Part shown: positions 6,186 through 14,932 of the stretch, in pieces
Layout of the letters: each line of letters opens with the position of its first letter
Numbering within the stretch: the first letter of the stretch is position 1
Assembly (NCBI RefSeq): GCF_039544265.1
Contig: NZ_BAABLI010000008.1
Location: 1-64,000 of the forward strand
DNA: 64,000 nt
Reading direction: 5' to 3'
Source of the DNA: Corallincola platygyrae
Lineage (GTDB): Bacteria; Pseudomonadota; Gammaproteobacteria; Enterobacterales; Neiellaceae
The notes under the pieces: generated by a model
What the model saw: only the letters and a program-made list of their open reading frames with translations
Told to the model about the DNA's origin: nothing
The model's database searches: none
Position numbers and translations under genes: made by a program

Positions 6186-7805
6186 TTAGTCGCAAGGCTC
6201 GGCGACCACGACTGTCTGCCCTGGCAGCTCTGTTGATGCTGTTAACTTGCCGGCGACAGTTTGGCCTGGCCAATGGTCTATCACCTGCCAGCAACCTTCC
6301 GCGGCACTACCCAGGGCCTTGGCCGTTGATGCGTAGTTCAGCACTACCAGGCGTTCTTGTTGAGGCAGGCTGCGCGTAAAGGCAAACAAGTGGGCAGTGT
6401 CGGTATCAACAGTGGCGAACTTTCCGGTTTGCAGTGCCGCCTGATTGTTGCGTAGCGTGATCCAGTGGCGATAGTTGGCCAGCAGCGAATCATCACGCTC
6501 CAATTGGTCTGCCACGTTATGGGTTTCCACATTGTTGGCCAGTGCCCGGAACGGCTCAACCGAGCTAAAGCCAGCATTGACAGGATCAGCCGTCCAGCTC
6601 ATGGGCGTACGCAAGCGATGATCAGGATCCGGGTCCTTGATATCGCGGCTATGGCCAATGCCAATCTCTTCCCCGTAATAGATGAAAGGCGTGCCGGGCA
6701 GTGTCAGCAGGGTTGCTGCGGCCATCCGGTAGCTGTCTTCATCCCCCTTGAGCTGCTGGATGATGCGTCCGCCAGCAAATGAATCGTGATTCGCCAAAAG
6801 GGTGGCGTAGTTTTCCATGGGAACACCGTCAACGCGATCTATCAAGCGCTGTTTGGTTTTGCCAAATTTGGCGCTGGCCAGAATGCTGCCTTGCAAGCCA
6901 AAGTAGAAGGCACTGCCGCAGGATTTTGCAGTCTGGCTTGGGCCGTCGGGGTTTTCACACACCATATAACGATTAGGATATTCGTGAACTATGGGGCGGA
7001 TCGAGTTGGCGAGGAAGGTGTGGTTATCACTTTGGTTGAGCATACCGCTGGCGCCGTTTTCGAACAACGTGCCTACTGCGTCAAACCGGAAGCCATCAAC
7101 ACCCAGGTTGAGCCAGTAGCGCAGGTTGTTTTGATGGAAATTGACCACGTCCGGATTACGCAGATTGAAGTCCGGCATCTGGTCCCAGAAGATCCCGTAG
7201 TAATAACCATTTTTTCCAGGGTGCCAGGTATCGCTACCACCCCAGTTCTTCCAGCTTTGGTGCTCGTTTCTCCAAACGTACCAGTCACGCTTTCCTGCGC
7301 GATTGGCATCGGAGTCTAAAAACAAAGGATTCTGCGCCGCACTGTGGTTGATCAGGTAATCGATAATCACGCCAATACCACGGGCATGGGCCTCTTTTAA
7401 GAAGCGCTGAAAATCCTCCTTGGTGCCGTAATCGGGTTCAACCTTGCGGTAGTCGGTGACGGCGTAGCCATGGTCACGATCCTGGCTCTGCATCATCGGC
7501 ATCAGCCAGATCCCTTTGACTCCCAGAGATTGGATGTAATCAAGTCGTGATGTCAGGCCGTTAAAGTCACCGATGCCATCACCATCGCTGTCCTGATAGC
7601 CACGCACATAGATCTCCATAAATACGGCGTGTTTGTGCCAGTCCTCAGGCAAGCCATTATCGGTGGGCTTGGCGTCAACATGGCTTAGATCCAGAGCGTC
7701 GCTAAGACCCGGGCTGTTATCAACCGGTGCTGGCTGTTGGCAGGCGGCTAAAAAAGGTAACAACAGGGCTGCGAAAATAGTGCGAGGTGAAAAAATGCGG
7801 TGCAT
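6186..7805 (-). CDS. GH13 alpha-amylase-family lipoprotein
   Basis: This is a 539-residue exported alpha-glucan hydrolase or transferase. The N-terminus is a lipoprotein signal with lipobox LAAC (Cys22). The catalytic barrel has the calcium-type loop DSDGDGIGD (72-80), region I IIDYLINH, the nucleophile in GFRFDAVG (Asp242), the acid/base in MVCENPD (Glu284) and LANHDS (His340-Asp341), then a short beta C-domain. The loop and C-domain resemble alpha-glucosidase and amylase-type enzymes of subfamilies close to GH13_23/36; exact specificity is not evident. GGAGA precedes the ATG. It diverges from the PAP2 gene and probably supplies maltodextrins or trims glucans in the periplasm. Confidence 0.87.
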   Translation of the reverse strand: MHRIFSPRTIFAALLLPFLAACQQPAPVDNSPGLSDALDLSHVDAKPTDNGLPEDWHKHAVFMEIYVRGYQDSDGDGIGDFNGLTSRLDYIQSLGVKGIWLMPMMQSQDRDHGYAVTDYRKVEPDYGTKEDFQRFLKEAHARGIGVIIDYLINHSAAQNPLFLDSDANRAGKRDWYVWRNEHQSWKNWGGSDTWHPGKNGYYYGIFWDQMPDFNLRNPDVVNFHQNNLRYWLNLGVDGFRFDAVGTLFENGASGMLNQSDNHTFLANSIRPIVHEYPNRYMVCENPDGPSQTAKSCGSAFYFGLQGSILASAKFGKTKQRLIDRVDGVPMENYATLLANHDSFAGGRIIQQLKGDEDSYRMAAATLLTLPGTPFIYYGEEIGIGHSRDIKDPDPDHRLRTPMSWTADPVNAGFSSVEPFRALANNVETHNVADQLERDDSLLANYRHWITLRNNQAALQTGKFATVDTDTAHLFAFTRSLPQQERLVVLNYASTAKALGSAAEGCWQVIDHWPGQTVAGKLTASTELPGQTVVVAEPCD

Positions 7806-8043
7806 GTGCGTTCTCCATCACTGATCGGAGCTGAGCATGTGGCCTAACCCAAAGGCACACAAGCCTTATCGCTTAACCCTATGAATCAGCGCACATTATT
7901 TTTGTCTGTCAGTAGAACCAAAATTACACGCTCAATTCGAGCAAAAAATAAACAGAATGATTGAAATCTAGACTTCTTGTTTTTGTCATCTGAATGTCAT
8001 GCAACCCCCATAGCTTGGTCGGCAATCTAGCTGGAGGTGCATC

Positions 8044-8562
8044 ATGAATATCGTGAGCCTGAAGCAATTCGATGAAAGACTGTTTGTAAGGTTGTCAGCG
8101 GCGACTCGCTGGCCTGGAATGTTAACTCTTAGCCGTTGGTTATCTAAAACTGGCGACGGCTATTGGTATCCTTTAGTTGGGTTGATGGCGTGGTGGCTAT
8201 TTCCTGACCGTGGCACCGCATTTCTGGTGGCGACACTTACCGCCTTTCTGGTTGAACGTCCGCTTTATTGGTTGCTAAAGAATGGGTTTAAACGCAATCG
8301 CCCTGCCCAAGCGATGATTGGCATAGCTGCGGTCGTTAAACCCTCAGACCAGTTCAGTTTACCTTCCGGGCACACTGCCGCGGCTTTTGTTATGGCGACC
8401 ATGCTCAGCCACTTCTTTCCGGAAACCACATGGTGGGCCTATGGCTGGGCATGTCTGGTTGGTGGTTCGCGAGTGATGCTGCGTGTGCATTTCCCGGCAG
8501 ACGTTGTGTGTGGCGCGGCATTGGGTTTGGCGGTGGCCACATCAGTGCTGGCGGTGGTTTAG
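8044..8562 (+). CDS. PAP2-superfamily membrane phosphatase
   Basis: The 172-residue integral membrane protein has the three PAP2 catalytic motifs: KRNRPAQ (about 91-97), PSGHTAA (about 112-118) and SRVMLRVHFPADV (about 145-157), with hydrophobic segments between. Such proteins dephosphorylate lipid or polyprenyl phosphates such as undecaprenyl pyrophosphate or phosphatidate. GGAGG is placed seven bases before the ATG. It is followed 62 bases later by a glycosyltransferase gene on the same strand, so a role in envelope glycolipid metabolism is likely but the substrate is unknown. Confidence 0.88.
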   Translation: MNIVSLKQFDERLFVRLSAATRWPGMLTLSRWLSKTGDGYWYPLVGLMAWWLFPDRGTAFLVATLTAFLVERPLYWLLKNGFKRNRPAQAMIGIAAVVKPSDQFSLPSGHTAAAFVMATMLSHFFPETTWWAYGWACLVGGSRVMLRVHFPADVVCGAALGLAVATSVLAVV

Positions 8563-8624
8563 GGGACATAGCTTTGTATCTAAAGCGGGTCCCGCTCAGA
8601 GAAAGAAGTATCAGGAAGTAGTGA

Positions 8625-9653
8625 ATGAGAGTGTTGTATGGGATCCAAGGCACGGGGAATGGCCACATGACCCGTGCTCGCGCCATGGCGGGCGCACTGA
8701 GTTCTGCAAAAGTCGACGTTGATTATCTTGTCAGTGGTCGCCCTCGAGACCAACTGTTTGACATGGAGCCGTTCGGCGATTTTCGCTGTGTCGAAGGTCT
8801 GACATTCAGTTTCCACGAAGGAAAAATTGATATCTGGCGTACCATCAAAAACGCCAGCGTTCGGCAGTTATGGCGAGATATTAAGTCCGTTGACCTTAGC
8901 AACTATGATTTGGTGATCACGGACTTTGAACCGGTTACTGCCTGGGCCGCCAGGTTACAGAAGGTGCCCAGCCTGGCGCTCAGTCACCAAGCTTGTTTTC
9001 GCTACGATGTACCCAAACAGGGATATGACCTTGGTTCACGTTTGTTGATGAAAGGATTTGCGCCTGCATCGGAGCATGTCGGTCTACATTGGCATCATTT
9101 TAATCAATCTATCTTGCCACCGGTGATTGATACCTCCCACCAATCTCAACCTCCTATCGACGGTAAGATCGTGGTGTATCTGCCATTTGAAGAGCTACCG
9201 AAGATCCAGGCATTTCTGGAGACTCAGCCAGAAGCCGAGTTTTATTGTTATCACCCAGAGTTATCTGATGCATTGGATCAGAAAAACATTCACTGGCGTC
9301 CACTCAGCCGTGATGGCTTTGCTACAGATCTGCTTAATGCGCAGGGCGTGATCTGTAACAGTGGTTTTGAGCTACCGTCGGAGTCGCTGTTTCTGGGTAA
9401 AAAACTACTGGTGAAGCCGCTGCAGGGACAATTTGAGCAGGAATCCAACGCCTTGACGTTATCACAACTGTCGCTGGCGACTGTGATGGACCATTTGGAT
9501 AGCAATGCGTTGGAGCGCTTTTTGCTGCTACCGGCTGCCGCGCCTATCCCTTACCCCGATGTGGCCGATGCGATTGCGGGTTGGATCGCAGATGGCCGCG
9601 AAACCAGCTTGAAAACCCTTGCCGGACAGTTGTGGCAGCAGGTTGGTAGTTAA
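8625..9653 (+). CDS. MJ1255/VC2487-family glycosyltransferase
   Basis: The 342-residue cytoplasmic protein has a GT-B fold. The N-terminal motif YGIQGTGNGHMTRARAMAGA is the glycine-rich loop of the MJ1255/VC2487 family, DLVITDFEP is around residue 105, and the nucleotide-sugar site is near GVICNSGFELPSESLFLGKK (around 245-265). Donor and acceptor are not known. It lies after the PAP2 gene, is preceded by a weak AGGAAG, and ends at a clear terminator, so the two genes form a short transcription unit probably modifying a lipid or surface glycan. Confidence 0.85.
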   Translation: MRVLYGIQGTGNGHMTRARAMAGALSSAKVDVDYLVSGRPRDQLFDMEPFGDFRCVEGLTFSFHEGKIDIWRTIKNASVRQLWRDIKSVDLSNYDLVITDFEPVTAWAARLQKVPSLALSHQACFRYDVPKQGYDLGSRLLMKGFAPASEHVGLHWHHFNQSILPPVIDTSHQSQPPIDGKIVVYLPFEELPKIQAFLETQPEAEFYCYHPELSDALDQKNIHWRPLSRDGFATDLLNAQGVICNSGFELPSESLFLGKKLLVKPLQGQFEQESNALTLSQLSLATVMDHLDSNALERFLLLPAAAPIPYPDVADAIAGWIADGRETSLKTLAGQLWQQVGS

Positions 9654-9682
9654 CAACATTGCGCAGTGGATGTTAGATGCAG

Positions 9683-9707
9683 GGCCCGCCGAATGGCGGG
9701 CCTTTTT
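9683..9707 (+). terminator. Rho-independent terminator after the glycosyltransferase gene
   Basis: GGCCCGCC (9683-9690), loop GAAT, GGCGGGCC (9695-9702), then TTTTT. A strong GC stem located 30 bases after the stop. Confidence 0.9.
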
Positions 9708-9784
9708 GATCCGGCTGCTTGCCAGAGTTGGTGCTTCGGAGTAGCTTGTGCCAAGCTTTTTATTTTTCACATTAAGACAGGCAT

Positions 9785-10729
9785 ATGAAGCATACTGAGC
9801 AGGCCCTGCGGGTATTTGATCTCGAAGCAAAAGCGATTGCCGATCTCAAGCAACAGCTTGATGAAACCTTCGATCAAGCAATCGACTCCATTCTGAACAG
9901 CCGCGGCAAAGTGGTGGTTACGGGCATGGGTAAGTCTGGCCTTATTGGCAAAAAGATTGCTGCGACGCTCGCGAGTACCGGCACCCCCAGTTTTTTCCTG
10001 CATCCGGCAGAGGCTTGGCATGGTGACCTCGGCATGATTGAGCCGAATGATGTTCTGCTGGCTATCTCAAACTCCGGCGAGAGCGAAGAGCTGATTGGCC
10101 TGATTCCGTTTGTTCAGGCGCGCGGCAATATCCTGATTGCCATGACGGGTAACGTCGAATCTACTCTGGCACGCAATGCGAATTTTCATCTCTCGATTGC
10201 AGTGGAAGAAGAGGCCTGCCCGCTTAGTCTGGCCCCTACCTCCTCGACAACCGCAACCGTCGCCATGGGCGATGCAGTGGCCATCGCTCTGATGGTGGCA
10301 CGCGATTTTCAGCCGGCAGATTTTGCTCGTTTTCATCCCGGTGGCAGCTTAGGACGCCGCCTGTTAACCCGAGTGAAGGACCTGATGCGTTCCGATGAGC
10401 TGCCTACGCTGCCAGCCAGTGCCTCAACCAAAGAGGTGATTCAGGTCGCCACCGAAGGTTGCCTGGGTGTGGCGATCGTGATGGATGGCGACGAACTGCT
10501 TGGCATTATTACCGATGGTGATATTCGCCGCGGCATCGAAAAATTTGGTGATGCTTTCCTCAAACAAACAGCAGCAGATTTGATGACCAAAGGCCCGCGT
10601 ACCATCGCAACTACCGCCTCACTGCAAGAGGCAAGCGATGTGATGAATGAATACAATATCACTGTGTTGCTGGTGGTCGACAACGGCAAACTGGAAGGCG
10701 TTTTACAGCTGTATCAGTGCGAGCTTTAA
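9785..10729 (+). CDS. kdsD: Arabinose-5-phosphate isomerase (KpsF/GutQ/KdsD family)
   Basis: The enzyme converts ribulose-5-phosphate to arabinose-5-phosphate, the entry to Kdo and lipopolysaccharide inner core. The 314-residue protein has an N-terminal SIS sugar-isomerase domain (VVVTGMGKSGLIGKKIAATL at 43-62, AEAWHGDLGMI, SNSGESEEL) followed by two CBS domains (about 195-310, with ITDGDIRRG and the C-terminal NITVLLVVDNGKLEGVL). It is a single gene here, not in the kdsC-lpt cluster common in Enterobacteria, so GutQ- or KpsF-like roles remain possible. It ends 10 bases from the stop of the convergent ThiF-like gene. Confidence 0.88.
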   Translation: MKHTEQALRVFDLEAKAIADLKQQLDETFDQAIDSILNSRGKVVVTGMGKSGLIGKKIAATLASTGTPSFFLHPAEAWHGDLGMIEPNDVLLAISNSGESEELIGLIPFVQARGNILIAMTGNVESTLARNANFHLSIAVEEEACPLSLAPTSSTTATVAMGDAVAIALMVARDFQPADFARFHPGGSLGRRLLTRVKDLMRSDELPTLPASASTKEVIQVATEGCLGVAIVMDGDELLGIITDGDIRRGIEKFGDAFLKQTAADLMTKGPRTIATTASLQEASDVMNEYNITVLLVVDNGKLEGVLQLYQCEL

Positions 10730-10739
10730 CTTTATTTCT

Positions 10740-11612
10740 CTAAAGGTCGGCGCCCTGCTTGCGCAGTTGGCGTCGTCCAAGCCATAAAATCAGCTGTTGC
10801 AGGGGATGCCTGTGGCCTCCAGGTCGCCAGCAGTGCGCCAACTTGTTGTGGTAGGCGTCAAACTGGAAACTGTGCGGTGCGGGTTTGACTGAACCCCGCT
10901 TCAAAATCAGTTTTAGCGTTTCGGTCGCAGCAACGCCGGCACACAGGTTACAACCCATCATGGTTGAGGGGCCCTTCCCTCCCGCTAAGTCGATCTTCTC
11001 TGGCATCACCAGATAGCCTCGATGCAAGGCATTGGGCGCCAGTCCTACGTAAAAGCGCAGATATTGCTCCAGCAGAGGCTGATCTGTCAGACCGAAATAC
11101 TCATCAAACGGCATTGAATCAGGCAGAAAACTCAGCAGTGCCGTGCCCATACCCAATGGTGCTGCGGTCACTGCCGGAATACCCAGTTCACGACAGCGAG
11201 CAAACACTTTTCGACGTACAGGCAACACAAAGAAGTCGAGGCCGTCGACATAAACATCCGCCCCTTCGAGAAAAGCGTCAATCGAGTCAGCATCGACACC
11301 GCTTTCAAAGGTTTGTACATCCAGACCGGGATTAATCTGTTTTGCCATCTCGCCGAGCACCGTGACCTTTTCCCGGGTCAATGTGTCCATATTGGCGCCG
11401 ATCTGGCGATTGAAGTTGGCCTGTTCGAAATGATCGAGATCGGCAATGTGAAACTTACCAATCCCTAGGCGTGTGAGCGTGAGCAAGTGAACTCCACCCA
11501 CACCACCCATGCCCGCGATCGCAACACGGCTTTGGTTCAGAACTTCCTGTTCCTCAGGCGTTACCCAACCAATATTGCGGGAGAACGCCTGGTGGTAATC
11601 AAATGTGGTCAT
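10740..11612 (-). CDS. ThiF/MoeB-family E1-like adenylating enzyme
   Basis: This 290-residue protein has the E1 adenylation fold: the nucleotide loop VAIAGMGGVGG (Gly34-Gly40), the acidic strand end HIADLDHFE, the Arg finger in NFNRQIGA (about 66-73), and the Asp in YVDGLDFF. C-terminal to this are a conserved GCNLCAGVAATE with one CxxC and a basic tail. Relatives adenylate the C-terminus of ubiquitin-like carriers (ThiS, MoaD) or small substrates. No carrier, ThiG or Moa gene is nearby, so thiamine or molybdopterin synthesis is not implied. Its ATG overlaps the stop of the acyltransferase gene (ATGA), so the two proteins are co-expressed and probably act together. Confidence 0.82.
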   Translation of the reverse strand: MTTFDYHQAFSRNIGWVTPEEQEVLNQSRVAIAGMGGVGGVHLLTLTRLGIGKFHIADLDHFEQANFNRQIGANMDTLTREKVTVLGEMAKQINPGLDVQTFESGVDADSIDAFLEGADVYVDGLDFFVLPVRRKVFARCRELGIPAVTAAPLGMGTALLSFLPDSMPFDEYFGLTDQPLLEQYLRFYVGLAPNALHRGYLVMPEKIDLAGGKGPSTMMGCNLCAGVAATETLKLILKRGSVKPAPHSFQFDAYHNKLAHCWRPGGHRHPLQQLILWLGRRQLRKQGADL

Positions 11613-12376
11613 TGCAGTGTCGGGCAGAAAGGTACCAGCGTTACTTGATGATTCAGCTGCTGTTTGATCAGGTCATACAGCTCGGCCACCTCTTTCGACA
11701 GATACCGGGTCAGCTTTTCTTGAGGCAGAGCGTAGAGCGCCCGAGTGCCATGGTACTCCATCGCTTCACCTGCCTGTTCGAATGGCAGACCGAATCGCAT
11801 CAGGTGGCGTTGCAAGCGAGGTTCCATCATCACAAACACACACTGGTGATGACAGATGTCTACCAGCGCAATCGCGGCCAGATAAAGGCCTATGGCGATA
11901 TTGGGAAAGTTACGGCGTTCTTCCTCGGTGAAGGCCCGGGGCGTTGAGTTTTCATTGAGAACAAACGGCTTACCTTTTTCATCCCGTCGGCGCCTGAAGG
12001 TATCAGGTACGGCCAGACGACTGATTTCGCCAAAGGTGCCGCGCTCCAGGTCGGCCGGGTTAATCACTTCTGGCCAGCAGCTCTCCATGCAGTGTTGTTC
12101 AAAGGGCAGTTTGGATTGACTGGCGTGCACGGGGGGGATCACCAGACGAATAGTGCCCGCATATTGACCGCTGGTTCTGTGCTCAAGCAGACAGACATGG
12201 GAGTATGGGTCGCAGGTGTCTGTTTCCATCTCCTGGCTGTTACAGGGCTCCCAGCCGAGTTCCTCGGCGTATACCTGGTGCCTGATCCGATAAGCAAAGT
12301 TACGCATTGCAGAACTTTTGGCGTACTTGATTCCAAAATATCGGTCGAAGTTATCAGCTAAAGTTGTCACACCCAT
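11609..12376 (-). CDS. PEP-CTERM/exosortase-system-type acyltransferase (FeeM/autoinducer-synthase-like GNAT)
   Basis: The 255-residue product matches the acyltransferase family found beside exosortase systems and related to N-acyl amino acid synthases and LuxI-type enzymes. Visible marks are FAYRIRHQVYAEELGWEP near residue 26-43, YSHVCLLEHRTSGQYAGTIRLV, then EISRLAVPDTFRRRR and a C-terminal FVMMEPRLQRHLMRFGL. The family is thought to join an acyl-ACP tail to an amino-group substrate. The ATG at 12376 follows AAGGA; a longer frame to 12478 has no support. No exosortase or PEP-CTERM protein is in this window, and the only partner is the coupled ThiF-like gene, which makes the pair unusual. Confidence 0.8.
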   Translation of the reverse strand: MGVTTLADNFDRYFGIKYAKSSAMRNFAYRIRHQVYAEELGWEPCNSQEMETDTCDPYSHVCLLEHRTSGQYAGTIRLVIPPVHASQSKLPFEQHCMESCWPEVINPADLERGTFGEISRLAVPDTFRRRRDEKGKPFVLNENSTPRAFTEEERRNFPNIAIGLYLAAIALVDICHHQCVFVMMEPRLQRHLMRFGLPFEQAGEAMEYHGTRALYALPQEKLTRYLSKEVAELYDLIKQQLNHQVTLVPFCPTLQ

Positions 12377-12584
12377 GATCTGGTCCTTCTTGTCATGCCC
12401 ACCTGATAGGTATAGCCAAAATGTGAGGGTTTGGTTAAAAACTGACTGATATATAAGGAAAGATGGGGCATGGCCCAAAATTTAAGCCTAAACTTCTGTT
12501 AACGTTGTCAGAATTGCTAATCTCTCGGCCATCTCGGCCGATAGCCACATAGAAAATAATGTAAGAACTGGAGTCGCTGACATC

Positions 12585-14444
12585 ATGACCATTAGCCAGA
12601 AATTGAAGTTAAATATGGCCATCAGTGTGCTGGGTGCGCTGCTACTGGCGCTGGGCGGTGTATGGGCCATCGGTAAGGTTCAGCAGCTTGAACGGGCGCT
12701 GGTTGCGGTCGAAGAGCTGAATAGCTCTATGCTCACGTTACGACGACATGAAAAAGATTTTCTTGCCCGAAAACTGGAAAAGTATGAGGGCAAATTCGTT
12801 GCAGAGGTCAACGACTTCAGGGCGTTGAATACAGAGCTTTACGGGCTGATTGATGATGACACCCTGCACGCAGAGGAAACCCAGCTCGCCAGCATTATTG
12901 ACGAATATGAAAAACTGTTTATTGCTCTGGTTGCTCAACAAAGAGTGATGGGCTTTGACCACAAGAGTGGTTTAAACGGTGAGCTTCGAGCGGCAGTTCA
13001 CAGTGCAGAAAAGCTGCTTTTCGCGCAAAAGAGCTATGAACTGGCGGCCGATATGCTTCAACTGCGTCGCAACGAAAAAGACTTTATGTTGCGAAGCGAT
13101 GCCAAGTACCTGGATAAATTTGCCCAAAATATGGCACAGCTGCGCAAAGATCTGGCAGGCAGCTCGTTGTCTTCGGGTGTGAAAGGACAGCTGTCGAAGC
13201 TACTGGATGCTTATGAGCAGAAATTCGGGGCTTATGCTGCAGGCGCCCAGAAAATGGGCCTGGACCAGAACAGCGGCATTCGTGGCGAATTGCGCAGTGT
13301 GATCCACCAGAGTGAAACCATTCTCAAACAATTGCAGGAAGACCTGAAACCCAAGATTGCGGATAGAATCTCGACGGTCAATGGCATGCTGATTGGCTTC
13401 GCCATTATTATTGTCGCCATCATCCTGTTCCTCAGCCTGCAGATCGGTCGCGCTATCAACAAGCCGGTGCAAGCCCTGATGAACGCCACCCGCAAAGTGG
13501 CAGACACCAATGACCTGACCCTTCGCGTTGACGTTGATGAGAAGAACGAGCTGGGTGCGGTTAGTGAGAACTTCAACCATATGATGGAAAACTTCCGCGC
13601 CTTGATTGTGGATGTGAATGGTGCGGTGCAATCGTTAAATCAGGCCACCGAGCAACTCTCAGCGAACTCCGATCGCACGCTGGACGGCATGCAGCATCAG
13701 CTCTCTGAGACCGACATGGTTGCTACCGCAGCAACTGAGATGGGTGCGACCATTGATGAGATCGCTAAAAACACTGAGATGGCAGCTGCTAATGCAGAAG
13801 AAACCAATCGAAATGCTGAGGCTGGGCGGTCCGAAGTAGATGCTACCGTAAACCGTATTCGTAGCTTGTCCGAGCGCCTGGTAGAGAGTTCTGATGTGGT
13901 ATCTCAGTTGGAACATGACAGCGAAACCATCGGTTCGGTACTGGATGTGATCCGCGGCATTGCTGAACAAACCAACTTGCTCGCGCTTAATGCCGCCATT
14001 GAGGCGGCTCGTGCGGGCGAGCAAGGTCGAGGCTTTGCTGTGGTGGCCGATGAAGTGAGAAACCTGGCCATGCGTACTCAGGAATCGACACAAGAGATCT
14101 CAAACATCATCGAAAATCTGCAGGCCCGTACCCACGATATCGTGGGTTTGATGGGCAGCTGTCGTGAAGAAGGTATGGGCAGTGCTGAGCAGGCGGAAAC
14201 TGCCGGTGAATTACTGGGGCAGATCACTGCCGATGTGACTCACATTATGGATATGAGTACGCAGATCGCGACGGCCATTGAAGAGCAAAGTCATGTGGCC
14301 GCAGAGGTTAATCGTAACGTGACTAATATCCGGGATATTGCTTCTCAGTCGGTCGAAGACAGCAATGATAATGCGCGCGCCACCAATGACGTGGCAAAAC
14401 AGGCGGCTCACCTGAGTGAGTCAATTTCAGCCTTTAAGGTTTAA
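12585..14444 (+). CDS. Methyl-accepting chemotaxis protein with HBM-type sensor domain
   Basis: The 619-residue chemoreceptor has a first membrane helix at about 11-31, a periplasmic helical bimodular (HBM) region to about residue 260, a second helix (about 264-286), a HAMP domain, and the MCP signalling hairpin with its conserved tip EQTNLLALNAAIEAARAGEQ and GFAVVADEVRNLA. The sensor region shows the two related motifs LRRHEKDFLAR and LRRNEKDFML, one per helical bundle, as in receptors for organic acids (for example McpS). It stands alone with its own upstream region and no chemotaxis operon beside it. The ligand is not predictable. Confidence 0.9.
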   Translation: MTISQKLKLNMAISVLGALLLALGGVWAIGKVQQLERALVAVEELNSSMLTLRRHEKDFLARKLEKYEGKFVAEVNDFRALNTELYGLIDDDTLHAEETQLASIIDEYEKLFIALVAQQRVMGFDHKSGLNGELRAAVHSAEKLLFAQKSYELAADMLQLRRNEKDFMLRSDAKYLDKFAQNMAQLRKDLAGSSLSSGVKGQLSKLLDAYEQKFGAYAAGAQKMGLDQNSGIRGELRSVIHQSETILKQLQEDLKPKIADRISTVNGMLIGFAIIIVAIILFLSLQIGRAINKPVQALMNATRKVADTNDLTLRVDVDEKNELGAVSENFNHMMENFRALIVDVNGAVQSLNQATEQLSANSDRTLDGMQHQLSETDMVATAATEMGATIDEIAKNTEMAAANAEETNRNAEAGRSEVDATVNRIRSLSERLVESSDVVSQLEHDSETIGSVLDVIRGIAEQTNLLALNAAIEAARAGEQGRGFAVVADEVRNLAMRTQESTQEISNIIENLQARTHDIVGLMGSCREEGMGSAEQAETAGELLGQITADVTHIMDMSTQIATAIEEQSHVAAEVNRNVTNIRDIASQSVEDSNDNARATNDVAKQAAHLSESISAFKV

Positions 14445-14451
14445 AAAATGT

Positions 14452-14472
14452 GCGCCAGGCCAGTACTGGCGC
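14452..14472 (+). terminator. Hairpin downstream of the chemoreceptor gene, probable terminator
   Basis: GCGCCAG (14452-14458) and CTGGCGC (14466-14472) form a stem with a seven-base loop seven bases after the stop. The following sequence has only short T runs (ATTTT, then TTTTTTT 14 bases later), so termination may be weak. Confidence 0.5.
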
Positions 14473-14608
14473 GGAATTTTCGTGATTTTTTTCCCATTAT
14501 CGAGTAAATAAGGCAGATGCGGCTTGCTTCCAAGTCGCTTTTGCTTCATTAATTCCCAGAGAGTTGGCGCAACCGTCAGTTTACTAATAACAACGAGGAC
14601 ACTTTCCA

Positions 14609-14884
14609 ATGAACAAAACTGAGCTGATCGACAAGATTGCCGAAGGCGCAGACCTGAGCAAAGCTAAAGCAAAAGACGCACTGGACGTGCTGCTGGCTTC
14701 TGTTACTCAAAGCCTGAAAGAGGGCGACCCAGTACAACTGGTTGGCTTCGGTACTTTCAAGATCTCTCACCGTGCAGCTCGCACTGGCCGTAACCCACAA
14801 ACTGGTCAAGAGATCCAGATTGCTGCGGCTAACGTGCCTGCTTTCACTGCTGGTAAAGCTCTGAAAGACGCTGTAAACGACTAA
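14609..14884 (+). CDS. hupA: DNA-binding protein HU, alpha type
   Basis: This 91-residue nucleoid protein has the full HU signature: N-terminal MNKTELIDKIAEGADLSK, VGFGTFKISHRAARTGRNP with the DNA-intercalating arm, and C-terminal VPAFTAGKALKDAV. It compacts DNA and assists replication and recombination. The sequence, particularly VQLVGFGTFK and AAANVPAF, is closer to HupA than to HupB of Enterobacteria. Codon use is strongly biased to the preferred set, as expected for an abundant protein. AACGAGGAC lies upstream and a strong terminator follows. Confidence 0.95.
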   Translation: MNKTELIDKIAEGADLSKAKAKDALDVLLASVTQSLKEGDPVQLVGFGTFKISHRAARTGRNPQTGQEIQIAAANVPAFTAGKALKDAVND

Positions 14885-14905
14885 TCTCGTTTTTGCGGAA
14901 AAAAA

Positions 14906-14929
14906 GGCAGCCTCAGGGCTGCCTTTTTT
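14906..14929 (+). terminator. Rho-independent terminator of hupA
   Basis: GGCAGCC (14906-14912), loop TCAG, GGCTGCC (14917-14923), then six T. The dispersed repeat begins ten bases after the stem. Confidence 0.92.
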
Positions 14930-14932
14930 GTT

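Noticed and set aside
10740..11612. ThiF-like gene as thiamine or molybdopterin biosynthesis
   Set aside because: No thiS, thiG, thiE, moaD or moaE gene is nearby, and the partner is an acyltransferase. Only the fold, not the pathway, is supported.
10740..12376. E1/acyltransferase pair as a type II CBASS or other anti-phage system
   Set aside because: There is no cyclase, effector or JAB protease, and the context is not a defence island. A defence role was not claimed.
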